A stretch of DNA of 64,000 bases from Nitrobacter sp051535215 (lineage in GTDB: Bacteria; Pseudomonadota; Alphaproteobacteria; Rhizobiales; Xanthobacteraceae), in the NCBI RefSeq assembly GCF_051535215.1, contig NZ_JBPPLY010000002.1, positions 331,414-395,413 on the forward strand, written 5' to 3'. Both the position numbers and the translations under genes were made by a program. The notes beneath the pieces were generated by a model. The model was not told where the DNA came from, did not search any database, and worked only from the letters and a program-made list of their open reading frames with translations. Positions 52,930 to 61,312 of this stretch are shown here, one piece after another. The number at the start of each line of letters is the position of its first letter. Within the stretch, counting starts at the first letter, position 1.

Positions 52930-53826
52930 ATGGAAACGCGGGCGAACTTCGTCCTGATCGGGTCGTTCACGCTCGCAGTGATCGCGGCAGCCTTCGGTTT
53001 CGTTCTCTGGTTCCAGGGCCTCCATACCACCAAGGCGCGCAGCCCGCTTCGTATCGTGTTCGAAGGATCGGCTTCGGGCCTGCGCAACGGCGGCAGCGTG
53101 AACTTCAACGGCATCCGTGTCGGTGAGGTGGTATCGGTCAAGCTTGATGACCCGCGCCGAGTTGTGGCGCTTGCGATGGTCGAAAACGCCGCTCCGGTTC
53201 GGAAGGACACCCGGGTCGGTCTCGAATTTCAGGGATTGACCGGCGTTGCTGCGATTTCGCTGAAGGGTGGCGAGGAGGCGGCGCCGCCGGTGCCTCTCGA
53301 TCAGGACGGCGTTCCGATCCTCACCGCCGATCCGGCGGGCTTGCAGGATGTGACCGAGTCGATCCGCGCGACGTTGCAAAACGTCAATCGGGTCGTCGCC
53401 GAGAACGAAACGGCGGTGAAGAACACGTTGCAGAACGTCGAGACCTTCACGGCCTCGCTCGCTCACAACGCCGAGAAAATCGGCGACCTGGTGCAGAAGT
53501 TCAACGAGGTCATGAGCAAGGCCGACGGCGTCATGGCAAGGACCGATGACCTGATGCTCGGCCTCAACGCCATAGCTGGCGGCAAGGGGGGCGGCGAATT
53601 GCTTCCGGCCGTGAAGTCGATTCGCGAACTCGCCGAGGACTTCAACAAGCGCTCGGGCGCGCTGATGGCTGACGGCCGCCGCACCCTTGGCGACATCAGT
53701 CGGGCTGTCAATAATCTCGATCGCAATCCCACCCGCCTGCTGTTCGGTGCGAGCGCCAACGGCAGCGCGGCGACCGGCAGTTCGCCGGCTCCGGCGACGC
53801 CGGTCCGCCCTCCGAGGCGGCCGTAA
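52930..53826 (+). CDS. mlaD: Mla-type substrate-binding protein with MCE domain
   Basis: A 298-residue protein with one N-terminal membrane anchor (FVLIGSFTLAVIAAAFGFVLWF) and a single MCE domain (about residues 38-120; GSASGLRNGGSVNFNGIRVGEV and GLTGVAAISLKGG). A helical coiled segment follows, and the C terminus is rich in Ala, Ser and Pro. MCE proteins form hexameric rings that pass lipids from or to the MlaFE complex. It follows mlaF by 20 bases. No mlaC homolog is in the window. Confidence 0.94.
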   Translation: METRANFVLIGSFTLAVIAAAFGFVLWFQGLHTTKARSPLRIVFEGSASGLRNGGSVNFNGIRVGEVVSVKLDDPRRVVALAMVENAAPVRKDTRVGLEFQGLTGVAAISLKGGEEAAPPVPLDQDGVPILTADPAGLQDVTESIRATLQNVNRVVAENETAVKNTLQNVETFTASLAHNAEKIGDLVQKFNEVMSKADGVMARTDDLMLGLNAIAGGKGGGELLPAVKSIRELAEDFNKRSGALMADGRRTLGDISRAVNNLDRNPTRLLFGASANGSAATGSSPAPATPVRPPRRP

Positions 53827-53897
53827 CGGCGCAGGCCTGCAGGGGCCTTGGACCCTCATTGCCGCGGCAGCGCTTCGTAAGCGATAAGGCGAGGCCT

Positions 53898-56800
53898 TTA
53901 TCCAAGCCGTCCCGCTGCATGGGCGAGCAATGTATAGACCAGCCCTGTCTCCGACATCAGATGGTCGCGTATCGCCGTTGGCTCGCGCTCGTCGCGCGCG
54001 ACTTCGTCCAGAAGGCGCTCGAATTCGGCGATGTAGCGATCCGCCGTCTGTTTGAACGTGCGGTCGGTCCGGTATTTGCGGGCGACCTCGTCGAACGTCT
54101 TTTGGCCGGCGGCCGTGTAGAGACGCTTGCTGAAAGCCTTGCGCTCGCCGCGCTGGTAGCGATCCCACATCTCCCCGGCAAGGTTGCGATCCATCAGGCG
54201 GCCGATATCGAGCGATAGCGAGTCCAGCGGGTTCGCGGCGGCTTGCTGTGCCGATCGCCCGGGGCGGTCATTGCCGGTATCGGCGCGGTTCAGCAGATCC
54301 GAGAGCCAATCGTCGCCCCCCTGGTCTCCGCTCGCTGGTGCGGCCGGAGGCGTGTCCGTGCGGCGGGATGACGGAACACCGAGGTCGGGCGGCGGCAGGT
54401 TCGACGCACTGCTGCTGTCGCGCATGCGAGACGCGGAGCGGGCCGTCGTCGCGCCGCGGCCATTGGCTATCGCCGCCATCGGCTCTTCCTCGTGCTGCGC
54501 AGCCGGTCGCCCGCTGCTGACGACGTCGAAGCCGTGACCATGGCGAGCGACGATCCGGTTAAGCTCGGCGAGTGCCTCGATCTGATCGACGATCACCTTG
54601 CGCATCTGGGAAGTGCTCTCGGCCGCTTCCTGCGGCATCTCGAACACGCCGCGGCGAAGCTCGTTGCGCGTTGCTTCCAGTTCGGTGTGCATTTCCGCGG
54701 TCATCTGCTTCATGTCCTGAACCAGCGCCGCGAACTTGTCGGCCGACCGCCGGAGCATCGCGCCGGCTTCCTCGGTCGCCTGCTGGCAGATCTCGCTCAT
54801 GGATTCAGAGGTCAGACGGCGTTCTTCCTCGGTCGCCGTGCGGACGGCTTCGAACTGACGGCTGATCGCAGCCGATCCGACGCCGGCGGTCTCGGCCACC
54901 ACCCGCGCGATATCGCGCGCGCGCTCTTCGGCGGCGGCAAGCGATTCATCGAGCAGGCTCGTAAACCGCGTCAGTCGCTGATCGAAGTCGGTCGTTCGCA
55001 GATCGATCGTCGCCACGAGCGATTCAAGCACGGACTTGCGTTCCTCGACCGACAATGCGGCGCTTTGGTTGCTCTGCTCGACCCGCGCTGCAGCTTCGAC
55101 CAGAATGTTTCCATGCGTCTCGAACTGGCCGGACAGCGTGCTCAAATCATTGAGGGCCTGCGAGGCCTTGGCGTTGAACACCGCCAGTTGATCCTCGAGC
55201 GTCTGCGTCGCGAGGCCGTTTTGCGACGTGACGTCTTTCATGGTGGACACGAAGTCGGCGACGCGGGTGACGAGCGCACGCTCCAGCGAATTGAGATTTT
55301 CGTGCGCGCCGGTGAGGACCTCCTGAAGCAGGATGTTGCCCTCGCGCAGCCGTTCGAACAGGGCGACTGTATCGGTGCGGAGGATCTTGCTGGTTTCCTG
55401 CATGTCGGTGACGGCCGTGATGGACGCCTGCCGCGACTGTTCGATGGCCGAGCGCGACGCCTGCTCGAGATCCTTCATCGACTTGGTGATCGCGCTGGTC
55501 GCAAGTTCACCGGCGTTGGTGATGGTACGGACAACGTCGGAGCCGTTCGCAGCGATCGATTGCGAGAATGCCTGGCCCTTGACCTCGATCGACTTGAGGG
55601 CATCGGCCGTAACGCGGCTGATATCGGAGTTGAGCTGATCGGCCTTGCCGCCGAGAGCGTCGACCAGAGCTCCCCGCTTGCTGTCGATTATCTGCGAGAG
55701 AAGATCGGTCTGCTGCTGGACATAGTTGACGATTTCGTCGGTTTTGCCCGTGATCGTCGTGCCGAAGCTGCCGCTGGCGGCAAAGATCAGGCGCTCGGCG
55801 TCGGTCGATACCGACTTGACCTTGGTGCTGACTTCATTCGACGCGGAGACGAGGGCGGTCTGCGCATTCTGCGCGCTGGCCTGAATGATTTCCGTTGTAT
55901 TCGCCGCGGCGGCGTGGAGAGAGCGTTCGATATCCAGAGAGATCGCCTTGATCTGGCTGGCGGAGTCGGCGGAGGCGGTGGTGAGCGTGGTCTGCGCCTC
56001 GCGTGCGCTGCCGAGGATGGCGGCGGCGGAGTCGGCGCCCACGGTGGTCAGGGTCCGCTCGACCTCGTTCGCCAGTGATTTGACGTGGCCGACTGCATCG
56101 GCCGAGACGGCGGTGAGCGCGGTCTGCGCTTCGCGTGCGCTGCCCAGAATGGCAGCGGCCGTGTTGGTGCCAACCGCCGTCATCGTCCGCTCGATATCGC
56201 TGGCCAGCGATTTGACGTGTGTCGCGGCATCCGAAGATGCGGCGACCAGCGTGGTCTGCGCCGCGCGCGCCCCGGCCAGCACGGAATCCGCGGTGTTGGT
56301 GCCGGCGGCGGACAGCGTCTGCTCGATTTCCGCCGACAGGGATTTGACCTGGCTCGCCGTCTCGGCCGATGAGTTGATCAGCGTCGTCTGCGCATCCCGG
56401 GCGCTGTTGAGGATGGAGTTGGCGGCGGCGGTTCCGGCCGAGGTCAGCGCGCGTTCCACCTCGGTCGAGGTCAATTGCAACTGGGCGCCCACTTCGGTCG
56501 AAACCGAAAGCAGGGATTGCTGGGCGGCGCGCGCGCCGGTCTGAATGGTTTCGCTGGTATTGACCACCAGATTGGTCAGCGAGCGCTCCGCGTCGTCGAC
56601 ATGGGACTTGATGCCGTGCGACAGTTCCTCCGCGCGCACCAACAGAGCCTCGCTGGCCTGCCGTCCACTGGATTCAAAGCGGCCGGCCACGGCTTCGACC
56701 CGCGATCCAAGCAGGTCTTCGAACTGGGCGACGCGCGTTTCGATCGTGGTCGCGACCAGACCGACGCGCTCGTCGAGACCCTGGTGGATTTCCTGGAATC

Positions 56801-58868
56801 GCGCCGTGATCGTATCCGCAAGCATCGCGCTGCGATCGTCGATGGTCTCGGTCACTCCCGAGATGCGCCCCTCGAGCGCCGCAACGGCCTCCGTCGCGCC
56901 GTCGCTCAGCGAGGTTGCGAAGTGGGCGAGGCGGCTCTCGATCGAGCCGATCGCATGGGCGGCGCCATCGGACAGCGACGAGGTGAGGGTGACAAGCCGG
57001 TTCTCGATCGTCGCCGTGACCGACTTTGCGCGTGAGTCGAAGGTTTGTTCGAGCACCGCGAGGCGGCCGTTGACGGACTCGTCGAAGGACCTGATTTTGG
57101 CGTCGAACGAGGCGTCGAGATTGGTGACGCCCGACTGGAGCATGGTTTCGAAATGCGCCAGACGCTGATCCAGCGCGGCGCTGATCTCGCCGCCGTTGGA
57201 AGTCAATCGCGAATCGAAGGTATCGACATAGGCCTTCATGCTCCGGGCTATATCTTCGGTGCGCTGGCCCAGGCGATCGACGATCTCGCCGCCGAACGTC
57301 TTCACGGTACGGTCGAATTCCGAGATGTGGCGGGTAATGAGCGCGCCGAGCGTGCCGCTGTCGCGTGCGAACTTTTCCGCGAGTTCGCTGCCCTGGTCCT
57401 TCATGAGCTGATCGAACGCGCTCATCTGGAGGCTGAGCGTATCGTGCGCGGTTTCGGTCTGGGTAGCGACCTTGGCGACCAGCGTATTGACCGTGACATC
57501 GAGCGCTTCGCCCGCCTTGTCGCCGCATGAAAGAATCCGGGTCGCCAGCCGGTTCCCGGCATCGTCGATCTTGCTGGCGAGGTCGGCGCCGCGAAGCTCG
57601 AGCTCCACCAACAGGGAGTCGCTGGAATTCTTCAACGAGTCATGGACCTGTTCGGTGCGGTCGGAAATGCCTTCGACGATGGAGGCCGACTTCTGCTCGA
57701 ATTCGTTGGTAATCCGGTCGACCCGCTCGTTGAGCATCTCGTGGACGCGGTCGGCCAGATCGGCGAACTCGTCGTGGACGTGGCCGGTCTTGAAGTTGAG
57801 ACTGCTGGTCAGGCGCTCGCTCGCGTCGAGCACGGCGCGCGCGGTCTCGGCGCTGGCCTCCTCGAGCCGGTCGAGCAGGTCGCCGCCACGTTCGCCGAGC
57901 GCGAGGATCATATTGTCGCCGGCATTGCTGAGTGCCGTCGTGATGTGCTCGCCGCGCTCTTCCAGCGCACCGGTTATGCCTTTTGCGACCTCATCGACAC
58001 GCGAGGCGATGGCATCGCTGATCAGTGCGATGTCGTGTCGCAGGTCGATCTGGACACCCGAGATGGCGCTGCGGACCTGCTCGGCCTGGCCGACGAGATT
58101 GTCGCGCTGGAGCGCGATATCCTGAAGCAAGGCGCGAATCCGCACCTCGTTGTCGGAATAGGCGCGTTCCAGCGCGGCGACCTCGTTGGCGACGAGGGCT
58201 TCCAGTTCGCCGGCGCGTGCGATGGCGCGTTCGACGCCGTCGCCCATCGCAGCGACTTCACGCCGGATCGCCTGTCCCACCGTTACCACCGAATCGCTGG
58301 CGAGGCCCTCCGGCTCGGAAAACCGGATCGCGACCTGCGCCATCGATTGCGCGATCATGCGCAGTTCCTGGCCGCGCCAGGCCAGGCTCGCCAAGAAATA
58401 GAACAGCAGAACGGGAGCGAAAAACAGGGCGATCAGGCCGGCGAGGGCGAGCGTGCCACCGCTGCCCTGGCCCATGGCAGCCTGAAGCGAGGGCAGGAAG
58501 CTGATGGTCAGAAAGCCGGCGCCGAGAATCCAGATGCCTGCGAAAAGCGAGGCGAGCGTATAGATATTGCGGGCCGGGCGGCCGTTCTGGATAGCCTGAA
58601 GAATCTGGCCGATCGTCTCGCGATCGTCGTTGGCGGGCCGGCGCTTGAAGAGCGACGCTTCAGAGCTATCGAAGCCCGGCCGGTCTGCCGTGGCGCGGGC
58701 GTCAAATCCGTCCTCGCCCTGGATCCCTGCAGGGGAGAACGGCGGTGTGACGTCGGAGCGGGACTGGTCCGGACTGCCCGCCGACGCCTCGCCGACGTTC
58801 AGAGCCTCCTGAATGGCGGAAAGAGCGACCTCCGTCGGATCTTTGACCTTCTTGGGATTATTCGCCAT
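53898..58868 (-). CDS. Giant membrane-anchored apolipoprotein-like protein, candidate growth-pole ring (GPR/RgsE) homolog
   Basis: A 1656-residue protein. Residues 1-100 are polar; two transmembrane segments lie at about 102-124 and 139-163; the following 1250 residues are predicted almost purely helical with sparse Pro and Gly. Residues about 768-1033 are six tandem 44-residue repeats (four 11-mers each), sharing GTNTA, SAREAQTTL and VKSLSxEIERTLT, encoded by 132-bp DNA repeats at about 55770-56566. After a disordered Pro/Ser-rich stretch, a compact C-terminal domain of about 110 residues starts near NPLDSLSLDIGRLMDRN. The layout (N-terminal anchor, giant helical rod) matches the GPR protein of Agrobacterium and RgsE of Sinorhizobium, which organise polar growth. 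The ATG at 58868 (MANNPKKVKDPTE) is preferred to the frame opening at 58901. Confidence 0.85.
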   Translation of the reverse strand: MANNPKKVKDPTEVALSAIQEALNVGEASAGSPDQSRSDVTPPFSPAGIQGEDGFDARATADRPGFDSSEASLFKRRPANDDRETIGQILQAIQNGRPARNIYTLASLFAGIWILGAGFLTISFLPSLQAAMGQGSGGTLALAGLIALFFAPVLLFYFLASLAWRGQELRMIAQSMAQVAIRFSEPEGLASDSVVTVGQAIRREVAAMGDGVERAIARAGELEALVANEVAALERAYSDNEVRIRALLQDIALQRDNLVGQAEQVRSAISGVQIDLRHDIALISDAIASRVDEVAKGITGALEERGEHITTALSNAGDNMILALGERGGDLLDRLEEASAETARAVLDASERLTSSLNFKTGHVHDEFADLADRVHEMLNERVDRITNEFEQKSASIVEGISDRTEQVHDSLKNSSDSLLVELELRGADLASKIDDAGNRLATRILSCGDKAGEALDVTVNTLVAKVATQTETAHDTLSLQMSAFDQLMKDQGSELAEKFARDSGTLGALITRHISEFDRTVKTFGGEIVDRLGQRTEDIARSMKAYVDTFDSRLTSNGGEISAALDQRLAHFETMLQSGVTNLDASFDAKIRSFDESVNGRLAVLEQTFDSRAKSVTATIENRLVTLTSSLSDGAAHAIGSIESRLAHFATSLSDGATEAVAALEGRISGVTETIDDRSAMLADTITARFQEIHQGLDERVGLVATTIETRVAQFEDLLGSRVEAVAGRFESSGRQASEALLVRAEELSHGIKSHVDDAERSLTNLVVNTSETIQTGARAAQQSLLSVSTEVGAQLQLTSTEVERALTSAGTAAANSILNSARDAQTTLINSSAETASQVKSLSAEIEQTLSAAGTNTADSVLAGARAAQTTLVAASSDAATHVKSLASDIERTMTAVGTNTAAAILGSAREAQTALTAVSADAVGHVKSLANEVERTLTTVGADSAAAILGSAREAQTTLTTASADSASQIKAISLDIERSLHAAAANTTEIIQASAQNAQTALVSASNEVSTKVKSVSTDAERLIFAASGSFGTTITGKTDEIVNYVQQQTDLLSQIIDSKRGALVDALGGKADQLNSDISRVTADALKSIEVKGQAFSQSIAANGSDVVRTITNAGELATSAITKSMKDLEQASRSAIEQSRQASITAVTDMQETSKILRTDTVALFERLREGNILLQEVLTGAHENLNSLERALVTRVADFVSTMKDVTSQNGLATQTLEDQLAVFNAKASQALNDLSTLSGQFETHGNILVEAAARVEQSNQSAALSVEERKSVLESLVATIDLRTTDFDQRLTRFTSLLDESLAAAEERARDIARVVAETAGVGSAAISRQFEAVRTATEEERRLTSESMSEICQQATEEAGAMLRRSADKFAALVQDMKQMTAEMHTELEATRNELRRGVFEMPQEAAESTSQMRKVIVDQIEALAELNRIVARHGHGFDVVSSGRPAAQHEEEPMAAIANGRGATTARSASRMRDSSSASNLPPPDLGVPSSRRTDTPPAAPASGDQGGDDWLSDLLNRADTGNDRPGRSAQQAAANPLDSLSLDIGRLMDRNLAGEMWDRYQRGERKAFSKRLYTAAGQKTFDEVARKYRTDRTFKQTADRYIAEFERLLDEVARDEREPTAIRDHLMSETGLVYTLLAHAAGRLG

Positions 58869-59255
58869 GTCAGTCCACGCCCTCGTGTTAGCAACCCGCA
58901 AGTTCGCGTCGCCGCTGCAAGTCCCTGTCGTCGCCGACCCCGAGCCCCAAGCTGGTTTTCCGGGCGCGGCCGTTGCCGCCGCCCGTTTTGTCGGTCGCTT
59001 CCTCCAACATCCTATTGGCTTGGCGTCTCGAATGAAATGGGCGTGATTAATACAATCTTAATCATCGTTAACGGCCGGCTGAGCTAACTGCTTCGAGTTG
59101 TTCGAAATTGTTGATGGGTCACCCAAATTCCCCTGGAAGCGGCGACAGCCTCGCGGTCCGTACGCGAAACGTTCCGTTAACCAGTTTCGTGATTGGCTCG
59201 CTCGGCAGGCCGCGCGGCAACCCATCCACCTTTGCAGCGGACCCGGATCGCAGCA

Positions 59256-59633
59256 ATGCCATATTCCCTTGAGCAGGTCGTTTGGATGCCCTCGCCGCCA
59301 CTGGTTCCAGACGACGGCCCGATCGATTTCGACCATCTCCGCCGCATGACGCTCGGCGACAGTCGTCTCGAGCGCGAGGTTCTGGCGATGTTCGCGGGTC
59401 AGGCCGCGTCGCTGGCAGCCGCTCTGGCGCAAACCCCGGCGAACGCCGCGGCTCTTGCGCACAAGCTGAAGGGTTCGGCACGAGCGATCGGCGCGGTTCA
59501 TGTCGCCGCCGCCGCCGCCGATCTGGAGACTGCTCTGCGCAACGGCACCGATGCGGCAGAGCCACGGACGGCGCTGGATCAGGCCGTCAGCCGGGCCCGC
59601 GAAGCGATCGACGCGATCCTGCGCCGGTCCTGA
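59256..59633 (+). CDS. Hpt domain protein
   Basis: A 125-residue histidine phosphotransfer-type protein, divergent from the giant gene. The HPt helix motif AAALAHKLKGSARAIGA contains the phospho-accepting histidine; IDFDHLRRMTLGDSRLEREVLAMFAGQ is the usual preceding helix. Such proteins relay phosphate between hybrid kinases and response regulators. The start is the ATG at 59256; the ATG at 59286 is an alternative. No kinase or regulator is adjacent, so its partner is unknown. Confidence 0.88.
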   Translation: MPYSLEQVVWMPSPPLVPDDGPIDFDHLRRMTLGDSRLEREVLAMFAGQAASLAAALAQTPANAAALAHKLKGSARAIGAVHVAAAAADLETALRNGTDAAEPRTALDQAVSRAREAIDAILRRS

Positions 59634-59758
59634 TGCCGCCGGCGACCCCTGACGAATAGCCCGCCTTTTTGCGCCGAACGCTGGCGCTGGCCGGATCGTT
59701 TCGTTATAGGACAGCCGAACCGTCCCTCATGATATCTATGTTCGGCAGCACTGCACCC

Positions 59759-60079
59759 ATGACCAAGATCAACTTTGTCGACCATTCCGGCGAAACCCGT
59801 ACTGTTGACGTCGAGAACGGCGCGACCGTCATGGAGGCGGCGATTCGCAACGCCGTTCCGGGCATCGAGGCCGAATGCGGCGGCGCCTGCGCCTGTGCCA
59901 CCTGTCACGTCTATGTCGACGAAGCCTGGACCGACAAGGTCGGCAAGCCGACGCCGATGGAAGAGGACATGCTCGACTTCGGCTACGACGTGAGGCCGAA
60001 TTCGCGGCTGTCGTGCCAGATCAAGGTGAGCGACGAACTCGATGGCCTCGTGGTCATGACGCCGGAACGGCAGGCGTAA
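59759..60079 (+). CDS. 2Fe-2S ferredoxin
   Basis: A 106-residue adrenodoxin/putidaredoxin-type ferredoxin. The four cluster cysteines are in ECGGACACATCHVY (three) and LSCQIKV (fourth). MEEDMLDFGYDVRPNSRL is typical of the group. The ATG at 59759 is chosen because similarity begins there. It lies 73 bases upstream of a ferredoxin-NADP reductase that could reduce it; final acceptors may be cytochromes P450 or isoprenoid and iron-sulfur enzymes elsewhere. Confidence 0.95.
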   Translation: MTKINFVDHSGETRTVDVENGATVMEAAIRNAVPGIEAECGGACACATCHVYVDEAWTDKVGKPTPMEEDMLDFGYDVRPNSRLSCQIKVSDELDGLVVMTPERQA

Positions 60080-60152
60080 ACACCTCCATCAGCGGGACGC
60101 CGCCGGCATCGCCTGGCGCGGCCTGAATATTTCAACGGAAAAGAATTTCGAC

Positions 60153-61181
60153 ATGAGCGAAGCGATCAAGACGGATGTGCTGATTATCGGCGCCGGTCCC
60201 TGCGGACTGTTCGCCGTATTCGAACTGGGGCTGCTCGATATGAAGGTGCATCTTGTCGACATCCTCGACAAGATCGGCGGGCAATGTGCCGAGCTTTATC
60301 CGGAAAAGCCAATTTATGACATTCCCGGCATTCCGCTGGTAACGGGCCAGGGTCTCACCGAGGCGTTGCTCGAGCAGATCAAGCCGTTCGACCCGACATT
60401 CCACCTCAACGAGATGGTGGAGAGCATCGAGAAGATCGGCGAGCCCGGATTCCGCGTCACCACCGACGCCGGAAAGGTGTTCGAGTGCAAGGTCGTCGTG
60501 GTCTCGGCAGGCGGCGGCTCGTTCCAGCCGAAACGGCCGCCGGTGCCCGGCATCGAAGCTTATGAAAACACCTCGGTGTTCTACGCGGTGCGCAAGATGG
60601 AGCAATTCCGCGACAGGGAGATCCTGATCGTCGGCGGCGGCGACTCCGCGCTCGACTGGACGCTCAACCTGCATCCGCTGGCGAAGCGCATCACGCTTCT
60701 GCATCGCCGCGACGATTTTCGCGCGGCGCCTCACAGCGTCGAGCAGATGCGCAAGCTGGTTGCTGACGGCAAGATGGATCTGAAGATCGGTCAGGTCACC
60801 GCGCTGGAAGGCACGGACGGAAAACTCTCCGCCGCGCAGGTGAAGGGTAGCGACAACGCGATGTCGACGATCAGTTGCGATACCATGCTGCCGTTCTTCG
60901 GTCTGACGATGAAACTCGGGCCGGTTGCGAACTGGGGACTTCAGCTTGAGAATAACCTGATCCCGGTGGAGACCGCGTCGTTCGAGACCAATGTGCCCGG
61001 CATCTTCGCGATCGGCGACATCAACACCTATCCCGGTAAGCTGAAACTGATCCTCTCCGGCTTCCATGAGGGCGCGCTGATGGCGCAGAAGGCGCATCGC
61101 TACGTCTATCCGGACAAGCGGCTGGTGTTCCAGTACACCACCTCGTCGTCGAGCCTGCAGAAGAAGCTCGGGGTGAATTGA
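60153..61181 (+). CDS. Thioredoxin-reductase-type ferredoxin--NADP reductase
   Basis: A 342-residue FAD enzyme that transfers electrons between NADPH and ferredoxin. The FAD motif GAGPCGLFAVFELGLLDM is near residue 13, GGQCAELYPEKPIYDIPG is specific to this FNR type, the NAD(P)-binding loop is VGGGDSALDWTLNL, and FAIGDINTYPGKLKLI closes the second FAD site. The CxxC redox pair of true thioredoxin reductase is absent at the expected position. It matches the FNR known from Rhodopseudomonas palustris. Its pairing with the ferredoxin supports an electron-transfer couple. Confidence 0.95.
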   Translation: MSEAIKTDVLIIGAGPCGLFAVFELGLLDMKVHLVDILDKIGGQCAELYPEKPIYDIPGIPLVTGQGLTEALLEQIKPFDPTFHLNEMVESIEKIGEPGFRVTTDAGKVFECKVVVVSAGGGSFQPKRPPVPGIEAYENTSVFYAVRKMEQFRDREILIVGGGDSALDWTLNLHPLAKRITLLHRRDDFRAAPHSVEQMRKLVADGKMDLKIGQVTALEGTDGKLSAAQVKGSDNAMSTISCDTMLPFFGLTMKLGPVANWGLQLENNLIPVETASFETNVPGIFAIGDINTYPGKLKLILSGFHEGALMAQKAHRYVYPDKRLVFQYTTSSSSLQKKLGVN

Positions 61182-61312
61182 GGCCGGCTGAAGTGTGCGG
61201 CATTGTTTTCAGCGCCGCGAACTGAGTGTCGTCACCGGGCTTGCCCCGGTGATCCTTCCGTTTTCAATATTTTAGAATCTGCGGCGAGCAATTCCAGCGC
61301 TCAGATTAACCG
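61182..61312. repeat. Intergenic stretch with dispersed palindrome
   Basis: Near 61234 the sequence TCACCGGGCTTGCCCCGGTGA forms an 8-base-arm hairpin between two convergent genes (the reductase and the GDSL hydrolase). It may act as a bidirectional transcription barrier. Confidence 0.55.

Noticed and set aside
54492..56078. 528-codon open frame on the plus strand, and a similar 481-codon one at 57642-59087
   Set aside because: Both are opposite the giant coiled-coil gene and reflect its repetitive codon pattern, not independent genes.
55770..56566. Regular 132-bp repeats considered as a CRISPR or minisatellite
   Set aside because: The repeats are in frame, encode 44-residue helical repeats of the giant protein, have no spacers, and diverge at synonymous sites.
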